Source: Hymenobacter chitinivorans DSM 11115
GTDB lineage: Bacteria; Bacteroidota; Bacteroidia; Cytophagales; Hymenobacteraceae
DNA length: 64,000 nucleotides
Assembly (NCBI RefSeq): GCF_002797555.1
Contig: NZ_PGFA01000001.1
Span: forward strand, 744,001 to 808,000
Direction: 5' to 3'
The notes under the pieces: generated by a model
The model's database searches: none
Seen by the model: only the letters and a program-made list of their open reading frames with translations
What the model was told of the DNA's origin: nothing
Made by a program: the position numbers and the translations under genes
Part shown: piece by piece, positions 39,489-48,665 of the stretch
How positions within the stretch are numbered: position 1 is the stretch's first letter
Layout: every line of letters begins with the position of its first letter

Positions 39489-40712
39489 ATGCTTAATTCT
39501 GACGCCGTGCTGACTACTTCCGTCGTATCCGACCGCATCAACGCTTTGCAGGAGCCCCAAACCATTGCCATGGCTAAAAAGGCCCGCGAGCTGATGGCCC
39601 AAGGCGTGGATGTGATTAACCTGAGCTTTGGCGAGCCCGACTTTGAAACCCCGCAATACATTCGCGACGCGGCCAAAAAGGCCATGGACGAGGGCTACAC
39701 CAAGTACATGCCCGTGCCCGGCTACGTGGATCTGCGCCAGGCCATTGCCGACAAGCTCAAGCGCGAAAACCAGCTCGACTACCAGTGCGAGAACATCGTG
39801 GTGAGCACCGGGGCCAAGCAGGCCCTGGCCAACGCCGTGCTCAGCTTAGTGAATCCCGGCGACGAGGTCATCGTGTTTGCGCCCTACTGGGTGAGCTACG
39901 AGGAGATGGTGCGCCTGGCCGAGGGCGTGACCGTGACGCTGCTGGGTACCCTGGAAAATGACTACAAAGTGACGGCCGCCCAGCTGGAAGCCGCCATTAC
40001 GCCCCGCACCAAGCTCATTATGTATTCCTCGCCCTGCAACCCCACGGGCGCGGTGTTTACGCGCCAGGAGCTGGGCTCCATCGTGGAAGTGTTGACCCAG
40101 CACCCGCAGATTCACGTCATTGCCGACGAAATCTACGAATACATCAACTTCGTGGGTGAGCATGTGAGCCTGGCCCAGTTTGCCGAAGTAAAGGAGCGGG
40201 TTATTACCGTCAACGGCTTCTCGAAGGGCTACGCCATGACGGGCTGGCGCGTGGGCTACCTGGCCGCTACCAAGCAGATTGCCGCGGCCTGCGAGAAATT
40301 CCAGAGCCAGATTACTTCCGGCACCTGCTCGGTGGCCCAGCGCGCGGCTTTGGCGGCCCTGGAAGGCGGCCGCACCTCGGCCGACGAAATGGTGGCCGCC
40401 TACCGCCGCCGCCGCGACCTGGTGGTGGAGCAGGTCAAGGAAATATCGGGCTTTAAAACGCCTACCCCCAGCGGGGCCTTCTACATCTTCCCCGATGTCA
40501 GCGCCTACTTCGGCCGCACCACGCCCGCCGGCACGGTCATCCACACGGCCACCGACCTAGCTCTCTACATGCTCAGCGACGCCCACGTGGCCGCCGTCAC
40601 GGGCGAGGCCTTTGGGGCGCCCAACTGCATCCGCTTCAGCACCGCCGCCGCCGATGAAAAGCTCCGTGAAGCCTTCCGCCGCATCAAAGTGAGTTTGGAT
40701 AAGCTGGTGTAA
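39489..40712 (+). CDS. Pyridoxal-phosphate aminotransferase, aspartate type (class I)
   Basis: A 407-residue cytoplasmic enzyme that moves amino groups between aspartate (or a similar acid) and 2-oxoglutarate. It has the fold-type I hallmarks: INLSFGEPDFETP at the N-terminus, the glycine/alanine cofactor loop STGAKQALANA, SSPCNPTGAVF, IADEIYEYI, and the cofactor lysine in VNGFSKGYAMTGWRVGY. The C-terminal Arg of NCIRFSTA binds the substrate carboxylate. The start is the ATG at 39489; the frame is open upstream to 39375, but that part precedes a -7 box and is not translated. A REP-like repeat follows 14 bases after the stop. Confidence 0.92.
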   Translation: MLNSDAVLTTSVVSDRINALQEPQTIAMAKKARELMAQGVDVINLSFGEPDFETPQYIRDAAKKAMDEGYTKYMPVPGYVDLRQAIADKLKRENQLDYQCENIVVSTGAKQALANAVLSLVNPGDEVIVFAPYWVSYEEMVRLAEGVTVTLLGTLENDYKVTAAQLEAAITPRTKLIMYSSPCNPTGAVFTRQELGSIVEVLTQHPQIHVIADEIYEYINFVGEHVSLAQFAEVKERVITVNGFSKGYAMTGWRVGYLAATKQIAAACEKFQSQITSGTCSVAQRAALAALEGGRTSADEMVAAYRRRRDLVVEQVKEISGFKTPTPSGAFYIFPDVSAYFGRTTPAGTVIHTATDLALYMLSDAHVAAVTGEAFGAPNCIRFSTAAADEKLREAFRRIKVSLDKLV

Positions 40713-40726
40713 ACGACCTACGCTTT

Positions 40727-40884
40727 GTCCTCCTGAGCGCAGCGAAGGACCTTCCTCGCCTCAGTTACAAGCCTGATTCAACGTACGAAGCCCTTTACTG
40801 CCGCGGCGGTGAAGGGCTTTGTCACGTTGGTACAACCCGTGGTAGGTGAGGTGAGGAAGCTGCTTCACTGCGTTCAGGAGGACA
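40727..40884. repeat. REP-like inverted repeat, family 1 (copy B)
   Basis: Arms GTCCTCCTGAGCGCAGCGAA with GGACCTTCCTCGCC and the partly complementary GTGAGGAAGCTGCTTCACTG with TTCAGGAGGAC. The central hairpin is AAGCCCTTTACTGCC / GGTGAAGGGCTTTG. It fills the gap between the aminotransferase and the kinase gene (40713-40992). Confidence 0.85.
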
Positions 40885-40961
40885 GAACAAATTCACGATG
40901 ACAGAATACATAACGTCAGCCCTCTGCTCCACTGCCCGCCTTCCATTCCGCCGCGCCTGTT

Positions 40962-40969
40962 TACCTTTG
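40962..40969 (+). promoter_or_regulatory. -7 box for the kinase gene
   Basis: TACCTTTG matches TAnnTTTG; the ATG at 40993 follows 24 bases later. Confidence 0.6.
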
Positions 40970-40992
40970 CGGCTTCCCTTTGACTTGTCCTG

Positions 40993-42009
40993 ATGTCGAC
41001 TGCCGCTTCGCTTACCACGTTACCCGCCGTATTTGCTGCCTTCAACCGCCTGACCGTCCTCATCGTGGGCGACGTGATGATGGACGCCTACGTCTGGGGC
41101 AAGGCCAGCCGCCTCTCGCCCGAGGCGCCGGTGCCGGTCGTGAACGTGAGCCGGACCGAGCAGCGCCTGGGCGGGGCCGCCAACGTGGCCCTCAACGTGC
41201 AGGCTCTGGGCGCTACCCCGCTGCTCTGCGCCGTCATCGGCGAAGACACCGGCGGCAACCAGCTCCTGGAACTGCTGCGCGACAAAGACCTCTCGGCCGA
41301 GGGCATCGTGCGCAGCCCCGACCGGCCTACCACCGTGAAGCAGCGCATCCTGGCCGCCGGGCAGCATCTGCTCCGCATCGACTCGGAAGTGGAAACCGAC
41401 CTCAACAACCAGGAGGCGGCCGCCCTACAAGCCCGCTACGAAGTCCTGCTGGACCGCGCCGACGTGGTGATTTTCGAGGATTACGACAAGGGCGTGCTCA
41501 ACTCCGGCAGCATTGCCTACTTCATTGACCTGGCCCGGCAGAAAGGCATTCCGACCGTCGTCGACCCCAAGAAAAAGAACTTTCTGGCCTACCAGCACTG
41601 TACTCTCTTCAAGCCTAACCTCAAGGAGCTGCGCGAGGGCCTGAAGCTGGAATTCGGCGATACCGACGCCGACCGGCCCCAGTTTGAAGCCGCCGTGGAG
41701 CGTCTGCGCGAATTGCTTCGGCCCGAAATCGTGCTCGTCACCCTTTCGGAGCGGGGCGTGTTCAGCGAGTCGCAAGACAGTGGCCGCAGCTACATTCCGG
41801 CCCACCTGCGCATGATTTCCGACGTGTCCGGCGCCGGCGACACGGTTATCAGCATTGCCGCCTTGTGCGTGGCCCTGGGCCTGGAGCCGCCCGTCATGGC
41901 AGCCCTGGCCAACCTAGGCGGCGGCCTGGTGTGCGAGCAAGTCGGCGTAGTGCCGATTGAGAAGCAGCGGCTGCTAGAAGAGGCACTATCGGCTAACGTG
42001 CTAGGGTGA
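40993..42009 (+). CDS. PfkB-type kinase, D-glycero-beta-D-manno-heptose-7-phosphate kinase
   Basis: A 338-residue ribokinase-fold enzyme. The opening VLIVGDVMMDAYVWGKASRL with SPEAPVPVVNV and LGGAANVALN is typical of the kinase half of HldE/RfaE, which phosphorylates heptose-7-phosphate at C1 in ADP-heptose synthesis for lipopolysaccharide core. The ATP-site motif DVSGAGDTVISIAAL near residue 280 carries the catalytic Asp. The cytidylyltransferase half of HldE is absent, as in organisms that use separate genes. Start ATG follows a clear -7 box. Confidence 0.88.
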   Translation: MSTAASLTTLPAVFAAFNRLTVLIVGDVMMDAYVWGKASRLSPEAPVPVVNVSRTEQRLGGAANVALNVQALGATPLLCAVIGEDTGGNQLLELLRDKDLSAEGIVRSPDRPTTVKQRILAAGQHLLRIDSEVETDLNNQEAAALQARYEVLLDRADVVIFEDYDKGVLNSGSIAYFIDLARQKGIPTVVDPKKKNFLAYQHCTLFKPNLKELREGLKLEFGDTDADRPQFEAAVERLRELLRPEIVLVTLSERGVFSESQDSGRSYIPAHLRMISDVSGAGDTVISIAALCVALGLEPPVMAALANLGGGLVCEQVGVVPIEKQRLLEEALSANVLG

Positions 42010-42039
42010 GGAATATGTCAATGAGCTAATGCGCCTGGT

Positions 42040-42143
42040 GTCCTTGCGAGCAAAGCGAAGCAATCCGTCCTCTGAAATGCACCGAGTTTTCTAAGGTGAA
42101 AAGCCCTCAACCGTAGCAACGATTGAGGGCTTTCTAGTAAAAG
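42040..42143. repeat. REP-like repeat, family 2 (truncated copy)
   Basis: TGTCCTTGCGAGCAAAGCGA then CAATCCGTCCTCTGAAATGC and a hairpin AAAGCCCTCAACCGT / ACGATTGAGGGCTTT. The left arm and central hairpin match 7656-7811; the right outer arm is missing. The hairpin lies 25 bases past the hemE stop codon and probably serves as its terminator. Confidence 0.75.
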
Positions 42144-42167
42144 GGCAGGTCGTACTGTGCAGAGGCT

Positions 42168-43217
42168 TTAAATAGCGCCTTCGCGCGCCAGGGTGCTGAA
42201 TTCCTTGACCGTGTTGATGAACACGCGCACGTTGTCGGGGTCGGTATCGGGGTAGACGCCGTGGCCCAGGTTGGCAATGTGGCGCTGGGGGCCGAAGCGG
42301 CGCAGCATCTCGATGGTAGCCTGCTGGACCTGCTCACGGGAGCCGTAAAGGGCGCAGGGGTCGAGGTTACCTTGCAGGGTTTTGGCGTCGCCGATGGCGG
42401 CGCGCACCAGGCGCGGGTCCTCGTTCCAGTCGAGGCCGATGGTGCGGCAGTTGAAGTGAGCGAAGTCCTGCACGGCAAACCAGGCGCCTTTGGCAAACAC
42501 CGTGACGGGCACATCGGCGGGCATAGCATCGCAGATGGCGGCAATGTAGCGGGCCGAAAACTGCTGGTAGTGGTCGGGGGGCAGGATGCCGGCCCAGGAG
42601 TCGAAGACCTGGATGAGGTTGGCCCCGGCTTCCACCTGGGCTTGCAGGTAGGCAATGGTCGTGCGGGTGATTTTGTCGAGCAGTTCGTGGGCCAGCTCGG
42701 GGTTGGTGTAGAGCATACGCCGGGCCTTGCTGAAGGTCTTGGAGCCGTGACCTTCCACCATATAGGCCAGAATCGTCCAGGGCGCACCGGCAAAGCCGAT
42801 AAGGGGCACCCGGCCGTTGAGGGCGCGCTTGGTCACGCGGATGGCCTCCAGCACGTAGCCCAGGTGCTCTTCGGGGTCGGCGACGCGCATGCGGGCCACG
42901 TCCTGGGCCGTTTTGATGGTTTCGGGAAACAGCGGGCCGCGGGCTTCCACCATTTCGTAGGTCAGGCCCATGGCTTCGGGCACCACCAGGATGTCGGAGA
43001 AGATGATGGCCGCGTCCACGTCGAGGGCGTCCACGGGCTGAATGGTAACTTCGGCCGCCAGCTCCGGCGTCTCGACCAGCTCCTTAAAGCCGCTCAGGCG
43101 GCCGCGCAGGGCACGGTATTCGGGCAGAATTCGGCCCGCCTGGCGCATGAGCCACACGGGAGTACGTTCGGTTTCTTCGCCACGGGCGGCGCGAAGCAGG
43201 AGGTCGTTCTTGAGCAT
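42168..43217 (-). CDS. hemE: Uroporphyrinogen decarboxylase HemE
   Basis: A 349-residue cytoplasmic enzyme that removes four carboxyl groups from uroporphyrinogen III to give coproporphyrinogen III in heme synthesis. Family marks: [17 protein letters not shown] at about 19-35 (the Arg residues bind substrate carboxylates), [16 protein letters not shown] with the catalytic Asp, [17 protein letters not shown], and the C-terminal [18 protein letters not shown]. Length is as expected. Its start is clear of neighbours; family 1 and family 2 repeats flank the gene on both sides. Confidence 0.96.
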   Translation of the reverse strand: MLKNDLLLRAARGEETERTPVWLMRQAGRILPEYRALRGRLSGFKELVETPELAAEVTIQPVDALDVDAAIIFSDILVVPEAMGLTYEMVEARGPLFPETIKTAQDVARMRVADPEEHLGYVLEAIRVTKRALNGRVPLIGFAGAPWTILAYMVEGHGSKTFSKARRMLYTNPELAHELLDKITRTTIAYLQAQVEAGANLIQVFDSWAGILPPDHYQQFSARYIAAICDAMPADVPVTVFAKGAWFAVQDFAHFNCRTIGLDWNEDPRLVRAAIGDAKTLQGNLDPCALYGSREQVQQATIEMLRRFGPQRHIANLGHGVYPDTDPDNVRVFINTVKEFSTLAREGAI

Positions 43218-43300
43218 AGGTAGAAGGCGCAGGGCCGGAAATCGGGCGCAAGTTACGCGCTGCCGGGCAGCAATGCGCCGACTACTGGTTTATTTCACCT

Positions 43301-43470
43301 GTCATCCTGAGCGCAACGAAGTGGAGTGAAGCACCTTCCGCGCCTGATTGATAAGGCTTATTCAATGCCCCAAAACCCTTTACTACACCGGTAGCAAAGG
43401 GCTTTTGGGCGTTGGCAGAAGCTGTAGTGGGCTAGGTGAGGAAGGTCCTTCGCTTTGCTCAGGATGACAG
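43301..43470. repeat. REP-like inverted repeat, family 1 (copy D)
   Basis: Arms GTCATCCTGAGCGCAACGAA and CTTCGCTTTGCTCAGGATGACAG, with GCACCTTCCGCGCC / GGTGAGGAAGGTCC inside, and a central hairpin AACCCTTTACTACACC / GGTAGCAAAGGGCTT. Fills the gap between hemE and galT. Confidence 0.85.
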
Positions 43471-43489
43471 CCGAAGTCACATACTACTG

Positions 43490-44542
43490 CTACCGAGCAG
43501 CCTGCTTGTAATGCACCGTGGGTAAACCGCGCAGCCGTTCGGCGGCCCATTCGGGGGTAATGTCGCGCTGGGGGTTGGCCAGCATTTCGTAGCCGACCAT
43601 GAATTTGCGCACTGAGGCTGAGCGCAGCAGGGGCGGGAAGAAGTGCATGTGCAGGTGCCAGCTTTCGTGGGCCTGCCCGTCGGTGGGGCGCTGGTGGATG
43701 CCAGCCGAGTAGGGGAAGGAAATCTGGAACAGGTTGTCGTAGCGGATGGTCAGGTCGCGCAGGGCCTCGGCAAAGCTGTCCTTCTCGGCATCGGTGAGCT
43801 GCTCGATGGACGTGACGTGGCGGCGGGGCAGCAGCAGCGTTTCGAAGGGCCACACGGCCCAGAACGGCACCAGGGTCACGAAATGCTCGTTTTGGTACAC
43901 CACCCGGGTTTGTTCCCGCAGCTCCAGCTCCAGGTAGTCGAGCAGTAAGCTGCGGCCGTGTTCCTGGAAGTAGGCGGCCTGCTGCACCGTTTCCTTGGCC
44001 GGGTCGGCGGGCACGGTGCGCTGGGCCCAGATCTGCCCGTGCGGGTGGGGATTCGAGCAGCCCATCATAAAGCCTTTGTTCTCGAAAATCTGCACGTAGT
44101 TGATGTCGGCGCGGGCCCCGAGCTCCTGGTACTGCTCCACCCACACGTCCACGACCCGGCGAATGGCGGCTGGCTCCATTTCGGGCAGCGTCAAATCGTG
44201 GCGGGGCGAAAAGCAGATAACCCGGGCCACGCCCGACTCGGCCTCGGCCCGCAGCAGCCCGCCCACGCTGACCGTGCCCGTGGGCACATCGGCCTGCAAG
44301 GCGGCAAAGTCATTGTCGAAAACGAAAGTGCTGTCGTAGCTGGGGTTCACGATGCCGCCGGCGCGGGTGTTGCCGGGGCAGAGGTAGCAGGTCGGGTCGT
44401 AGGCGGGGCGGGTTTCAGCTTCGGGCTCTTCCTGCTGACCCTGCCAGGGCCGTTTGGAGCGGTGGGGCGACACCAGAATCCATTCCCCGGTCAGCGGGTT
44501 GTAGCGGCGGTGCGAGTGTTCGGTCGTATCAAAAGCAGCCAT
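43490..44542 (-). CDS. galT: UDP-glucose--hexose-1-phosphate uridylyltransferase GalT
   Basis: A 350-residue enzyme of the Leloir pathway that swaps UMP between UDP-glucose and galactose-1-phosphate. It starts [20 protein letters not shown], has the zinc-binding residues of CYLCPG, the catalytic HxHxQ as [11 protein letters not shown] (His nucleophile), and a second zinc/His set in the C-terminal half ([12 protein letters not shown]). The HIT-like fold and length are normal. No galK or galE is next to it in this window. Confidence 0.95.
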   Translation of the reverse strand: MAAFDTTEHSHRRYNPLTGEWILVSPHRSKRPWQGQQEEPEAETRPAYDPTCYLCPGNTRAGGIVNPSYDSTFVFDNDFAALQADVPTGTVSVGGLLRAEAESGVARVICFSPRHDLTLPEMEPAAIRRVVDVWVEQYQELGARADINYVQIFENKGFMMGCSNPHPHGQIWAQRTVPADPAKETVQQAAYFQEHGRSLLLDYLELELREQTRVVYQNEHFVTLVPFWAVWPFETLLLPRRHVTSIEQLTDAEKDSFAEALRDLTIRYDNLFQISFPYSAGIHQRPTDGQAHESWHLHMHFFPPLLRSASVRKFMVGYEMLANPQRDITPEWAAERLRGLPTVHYKQAAR

Positions 44543-44667
44543 AGCGAGAGAAGGTAGAAAGTCGGCTTACGCAAAAAAGCCCGTCCCGGTACGCTGACCC
44601 AGAACTCAGGCTCGACTTGAAAAGCCACCAGGCCTATTGGTTTCGGCATTGGGCCGGCGCGCCGGAG

Positions 44668-45285
44668 CTATTCCTGAAACAGGGCTTTGATGGCCGTGGC
44701 CATGAAGTTGACGCCGATAGCCAGGGTCAGAAAGCCCATGATGCGGGCCAGAGCCGCCATGCCGGGCCGGCCCAGAAACCGGGTTAGGCGCAGGGACGAC
44801 ATCAGAATGATATACGCTGCCAGGGCCACCAGCACGAAGCCGAAGAAAATGAGGCCCATGTCCAGAAACGTGAGCTTTTTGGTAAACAAGCCGATGCAGA
44901 CGGCCATGGAGCCGGGGCCCGACAGCATGGGCATGGCCAGGGGAGTAAAGGAAATATCCTCCTTGTGCATGCTCTCCTCCAGCGTGGCTTCTGATACTTT
45001 GGCCCGGTTGCCGCCCGGCGTGAGCAAGTCAAAAGCCGAGCGCATGAGCAGGATGCCGCCGGCAATGCGCAGGTGGTGAATGTTGATACCGAAGAAGTTG
45101 AGCACGTACTGGCCCGCAAAAAACGACACCGACAGCACCCCCACCATGTAAATACAGGCCCGTAGCCCAATCTGGGCGCGGTGGCTGGGTGAGTCGTCTT
45201 CGGTCAGGGTCAGAAACACCGGCATGGCCCCGAAAGGATTGACAACCGAAAACAGCGTGGTAAAGGTGGCAAGTAGGATTTCCAT
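44668..45285 (-). CDS. MarC family membrane protein
   Basis: A 205-residue protein with six predicted membrane helices. The start MEILLATFTTLFSVVNPFGA and the later INIHHLRIAGGILLMRSAFD and FTPLAMPMLSGPGSMAVCIG match the MarC/NAAT-like transporter family. Members are inner-membrane proteins of poorly known function; E. coli MarC is not needed for multidrug resistance. The frame extends 19 codons upstream (45342), but the ATG at 45285 fits the family. An acidic loop in the middle (EATLEESMHKEDISF) is normal for the family. Confidence 0.9.
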   Translation of the reverse strand: MEILLATFTTLFSVVNPFGAMPVFLTLTEDDSPSHRAQIGLRACIYMVGVLSVSFFAGQYVLNFFGINIHHLRIAGGILLMRSAFDLLTPGGNRAKVSEATLEESMHKEDISFTPLAMPMLSGPGSMAVCIGLFTKKLTFLDMGLIFFGFVLVALAAYIILMSSLRLTRFLGRPGMAALARIMGFLTLAIGVNFMATAIKALFQE

Positions 45286-45441
45286 GTACCAGAGCGGGGA
45301 AGTGGAAGGCAGGTAAAGGTACGAGGGATTGGGTATCAGCAAAGCGCTTAAAATGGTATGTTCGCAAAGTCAACCATGGCGTTACTGTCGCGTACAAGCG
45401 CTTATAGGGCCTGATGCCCGCCTTTTTTTCTTCCTATTTGC

Positions 45442-45993
45442 ATGACAACTGCCTCTCCCGCAGCTACCCCCGCCGATGACTTTCGTGACACCCCGCTGGT
45501 GGGCATCGTCATGGGCAGCCAGTCGGACCTGAAAATCATGTCTGCCGCGGCCGAGGTGCTGCGGCAGTTTGGCGTACCCCACGAAATCACGCTCGTGTCG
45601 CCCCACCGCACACCCTACCGGCTTATCGAGTACGGTGAAACGGCCCGTAAGCGCGGTATGCGGGTCATTATTGCCGGTGGGGGCGGGGCTGCCCACTTGC
45701 CCGGCATGCTGGCTTCGTTTACTACGCTGCCCGTAATTGGGGTGCCCATCAACTCCACCACTTCCGTCCACGGCATCGACTCGGTACTCTCAATGTTGCA
45801 GATGCCAGCCGGGGTGCCGGTGGCTACCGTGGCCATCGACGGGGCCGCCAACGCGGCCGTACTGGCTACCCAGATGCTGGCTCTGAGCAACGCCCGCCTG
45901 GCAGATGTATTGGAAAAGTACCGTACCGCCCTCAAGGACAAAGTGATGCGCACCATCGAGGAGCTCCGTAAAGGCGGCTTCAATGATGAATAG
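45442..45993 (+). CDS. purE: N5-carboxyaminoimidazole ribonucleotide mutase PurE
   Basis: A 183-residue cytoplasmic enzyme of purine synthesis that moves the carboxylate in N5-CAIR to give CAIR. The signature blocks are PLVGIVMGSQSDLKIMSAAA, LVSPHRTPYR and IIAGGGGAAHLPGMLAS, which build the active site at the octamer interface, followed by GVPINSTTSVHGIDSVLSML. A 17-residue Ala/Pro/Thr-rich N-terminal extension is longer than usual. No purK is visible nearby in the window. Confidence 0.96.
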   Translation: MTTASPAATPADDFRDTPLVGIVMGSQSDLKIMSAAAEVLRQFGVPHEITLVSPHRTPYRLIEYGETARKRGMRVIIAGGGGAAHLPGMLASFTTLPVIGVPINSTTSVHGIDSVLSMLQMPAGVPVATVAIDGAANAAVLATQMLALSNARLADVLEKYRTALKDKVMRTIEELRKGGFNDE

Positions 45994-45998
45994 GAGAC

Positions 45999-46090
45999 CT
46001 GGTGAGTTGACGTTCAATCCGTCCTGACTGCGCAACCCGCGCCTCCAAAACGACAACTCACCGGTCACCGGTTCACCACTTCACCATTTT
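45999..46090. repeat. Simple inverted repeat with core TTGACGTTCAA
   Basis: Left arm GGTGAGTTG and right arm CAACTCACC enclose a core with TGACGTTCAATCC, then repeats of CACCGGTTCACCACTTCACC. The core TGA(C/T)GTTCAA is shared with 13611-13700 and 29217-29297. Confidence 0.55.
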
Positions 46091-46128
46091 ACAACCCCAC
46101 CATCTTCCACCCAACTCTACACAAGTAA

Positions 46129-47295
46129 GTGCCTGACCTCGATGCTCCCATTTGGATTTTGCTGGCTCACGGGCTGACGCTGCTGCTGGCAGTAGCCTCG
46201 CTGGTGGCCACGCTCTTGCCTTTGCTGCGCGAAACTGCCTGGTGGATTCGCGTCTTCGACTTTCCCCGTCTCCAGATTGTCACCATTACGCTCCTGACTT
46301 TGGGCGGGGCGCTGCTGCTGGGCTGGCACCAGCTGGAGGGCTACTGGGGCCTGGGCCTGGTTGGCGCCCTGGGCGCGGCCGTGGTGTACCAGTCGTTTCG
46401 GATTGTGCCCTATACGCCAGTGGCCAGCAAGCAGATTGGTGACAGCACCCAGACCGATGGCAAGCGCCACCTGAGCCTAGCCGTGATGAACGTGCTGCAG
46501 TACAACAAGCAAGGTGCCCGGGCCCTGGCCGTGCTGCAGCAAACCGACCCCGACCTGATTATGGCCGTCGAAACCGACGCGTGGTGGTATGAGCAGCTCA
46601 AGCCCCTAGAAGCCACCCACCCCTACACTTGCCACGAACCCCTGGACAACACCTACGGCCTGCTGTTTTTTTCGCGCCTGCCCCTGGAAGACTGCGAAAT
46701 CAAGTACCTGCTCGACGATGACGTGCCCTCCCTGCACGGCCGGGTGCAGCTGCCCGACGGCAAAACCTGGGTGCGCCTCTACGGGCTGCATCCCAAGCCC
46801 CCGGCCCCGGCCGAATCCAAAACCAGCACTAAGCGCGACGCTGAGCTGCTGCTGGTCGGCAAGGAAATTGACCGTAAGGATGAGCCAACCATCGTTTTTG
46901 GCGACATGAACGACGTGGCCTGGTCCCATACTTCCGAGCTGTTTCGCCGCATCAGCGGCCTGCTCGACCCGCGCGTGGGCCGCGGCTTGCTGCCCACCTT
47001 CCACGCCGACTACATGCTGCTGCGCTGGCCCCTAGACCACGTCTTCGTCTCGCCCGACTTTAAGGTGGACGATATTCAGCGCCTGCCCTACGTCGGTTCC
47101 GACCATTTTCCCATTTACCTGAAGCTCAGCTACGAGCCCCAGGCGAAAGTCGAGCAGGAGGAAAACTGTGAGCAGGCCGATATCGAAGACTTTGAGGAAG
47201 CCGAGCAGAAAATTCAGGAAGGCTTTGAGGAAGAAGATGAGGAAGAGGAGCAGGAGGACACTGGCCGGAAACCCCAACGGGAGCTGACCACCTGA
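46129..47295 (+). CDS. Membrane-anchored endonuclease/exonuclease/phosphatase-family protein
   Basis: A 388-residue protein with two or three N-terminal membrane helices (PIWILLAHGLTLLLAVASLV; residues about 10-90) and a C-terminal EEP catalytic domain. The domain shows LAVMNVLQYN, the metal-binding Glu of MAVETDAWW, IVFGDMNDVAWSH and the final DHVFVSPDF and GSDHFPIYL, which hold the catalytic Asp/Asn/His. Such proteins cleave phosphodiesters or lipid head groups outside the cell. The C-terminal 65 residues are a very acidic Glu-rich tail. The likely start is a GTG at 46129; no ATG is available in frame. It ends 10 bases before the convergent FAD enzyme gene. Confidence 0.88.
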   Translation: MPDLDAPIWILLAHGLTLLLAVASLVATLLPLLRETAWWIRVFDFPRLQIVTITLLTLGGALLLGWHQLEGYWGLGLVGALGAAVVYQSFRIVPYTPVASKQIGDSTQTDGKRHLSLAVMNVLQYNKQGARALAVLQQTDPDLIMAVETDAWWYEQLKPLEATHPYTCHEPLDNTYGLLFFSRLPLEDCEIKYLLDDDVPSLHGRVQLPDGKTWVRLYGLHPKPPAPAESKTSTKRDAELLLVGKEIDRKDEPTIVFGDMNDVAWSHTSELFRRISGLLDPRVGRGLLPTFHADYMLLRWPLDHVFVSPDFKVDDIQRLPYVGSDHFPIYLKLSYEPQAKVEQEENCEQADIEDFEEAEQKIQEGFEEEDEEEEQEDTGRKPQRELTT

Positions 47296-47305
47296 TGCGG
47301 CGGGT

Positions 47306-48451
47306 TTACTGCTCGTAAAGCCAAGCCATTTGCCGCTGACTGATGGCCTGGGGCAGCAGGCGCATGCTCAGGTTGCGCAGGCCAATCAGCAGCGGGTTTT
47401 CGAGCTGGGCCAGCCGGCCTAGTTGCCAGGAGGTGTTGACAATGCGGGTCGTGCGCGGCAGGCGACGCTGCTCGAAGCAGCGAAACGCGGCGGGCAGCTC
47501 GTAGTTCTTCGCCAGGCACTCGGCCAATACGGCGGCATCTTCCACTGCTTGACCCGCCCCCTGGCCCATGTTGGGCGTGGTAGCGTGGCCCGCGTCGCCG
47601 AGCAGCAGCACCCTGCCGTAGGTCAGGTGGGGCAGCGGCGGCAAATCCAGAATGTCATTCCAGAGCAGCTGGGCCGGCTGGGTGAGAGCCAGCAGGGCCG
47701 GGATAGGAGCCGGAAAATCGGCAAAGGTGCGCTGCAAGTCGGCCACGGTAAAGGCCTGGAAATGCGGATTGCGGGGCATAGAGCTATTGAGGCAGGCAAA
47801 CCAATAGGCACGGTCCTGGCCCACGGGCACGTACCCGAGGCGGCGCCCCTTGCTGCCCCAGATTTCGTAGGAGTCGCCCACCGGGAGCCGCAGCTGGCTG
47901 GTATCGACCACCGCCCGCCAACAGGTGTAGCCCGCGTAGCGGGGCTGGCTCTGGGGCAGCAGCTGCCGCCGCACCAGAGAGTGCAGGCCATCGGCTCCAA
48001 TCAGCGCATCGGCCGTCACGCTGGTCGAGTCCGTAAAGTAGGCGGTAATGTTGCGGCTGGTTTCGCTGAACCGCTCGAAGCGGGAATTCAGCCGGACTAC
48101 CTCGGCCGGTAAGCTGGCCAGCAAAACCCGCTGCAGTGCCGCGCGGTGAATGCCCAGATTGTCGTATCCAATCTGCCGGGCAAAAAAAGCGGGGTCGGCC
48201 GTTTGCAGCACCTGGCCTTGCTCGTCGCACAACGACAGCCGGCTGATGGCCGTGCCCTGGGCCCGAACTGCCGCGTAAAGCCCAAGCTGCGCCAAGCCGC
48301 GCATAGCATTTGCTCCCAGCACCACGCCGGCCCCAACCTCCCGGAGCTCAGCCGCCGCCTCGTACACCTGCACCACGTGGCCCTGGCGCAGCAGAGCGTG
48401 CGCGGTAGTCAGGCCGCCGATGCCGGCCCCGATAACAATAAATGATGCCAT
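47306..48451 (-). CDS. FAD-dependent aromatic-type monooxygenase
   Basis: A 381-residue flavoprotein of the PheA/TetX/UbiH hydroxylase type. The N-terminal dinucleotide fold is FIVIGAGIGGLTTAHALLRQ with GHVVQVYEA, the middle has ADALIGADGLHSLVRR, and the second FAD motif is LLLGDAGHATTPNMGQGAGQ, followed by AVEDAAVLAECL. It hydroxylates a small, probably aromatic, substrate with NAD(P)H and oxygen; the substrate is unknown. The gene is monocistronic and convergent with the endonuclease gene. Confidence 0.9.
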   Translation of the reverse strand: MASFIVIGAGIGGLTTAHALLRQGHVVQVYEAAAELREVGAGVVLGANAMRGLAQLGLYAAVRAQGTAISRLSLCDEQGQVLQTADPAFFARQIGYDNLGIHRAALQRVLLASLPAEVVRLNSRFERFSETSRNITAYFTDSTSVTADALIGADGLHSLVRRQLLPQSQPRYAGYTCWRAVVDTSQLRLPVGDSYEIWGSKGRRLGYVPVGQDRAYWFACLNSSMPRNPHFQAFTVADLQRTFADFPAPIPALLALTQPAQLLWNDILDLPPLPHLTYGRVLLLGDAGHATTPNMGQGAGQAVEDAAVLAECLAKNYELPAAFRCFEQRRLPRTTRIVNTSWQLGRLAQLENPLLIGLRNLSMRLLPQAISQRQMAWLYEQ

Positions 48452-48665
48452 AATACGCGGAGGTGTCCTAAATAAACTATACTGCCAACCGCGAATAGTT
48501 CAGTAGGGTGGGGTAGGAGGTAAACTAGTTTCGTCGGGAAATATAGAGTCTTCAACTGGTAAAAGATAACGCTCGGCTTTTTTTGCGGCATCTTTCTGCA
48601 CTAGCTTCGCGTATTGGTTTTGTGCCAGTTTATAGCTGGTGTCCACTGTACGCTCCCCTTGCAAC

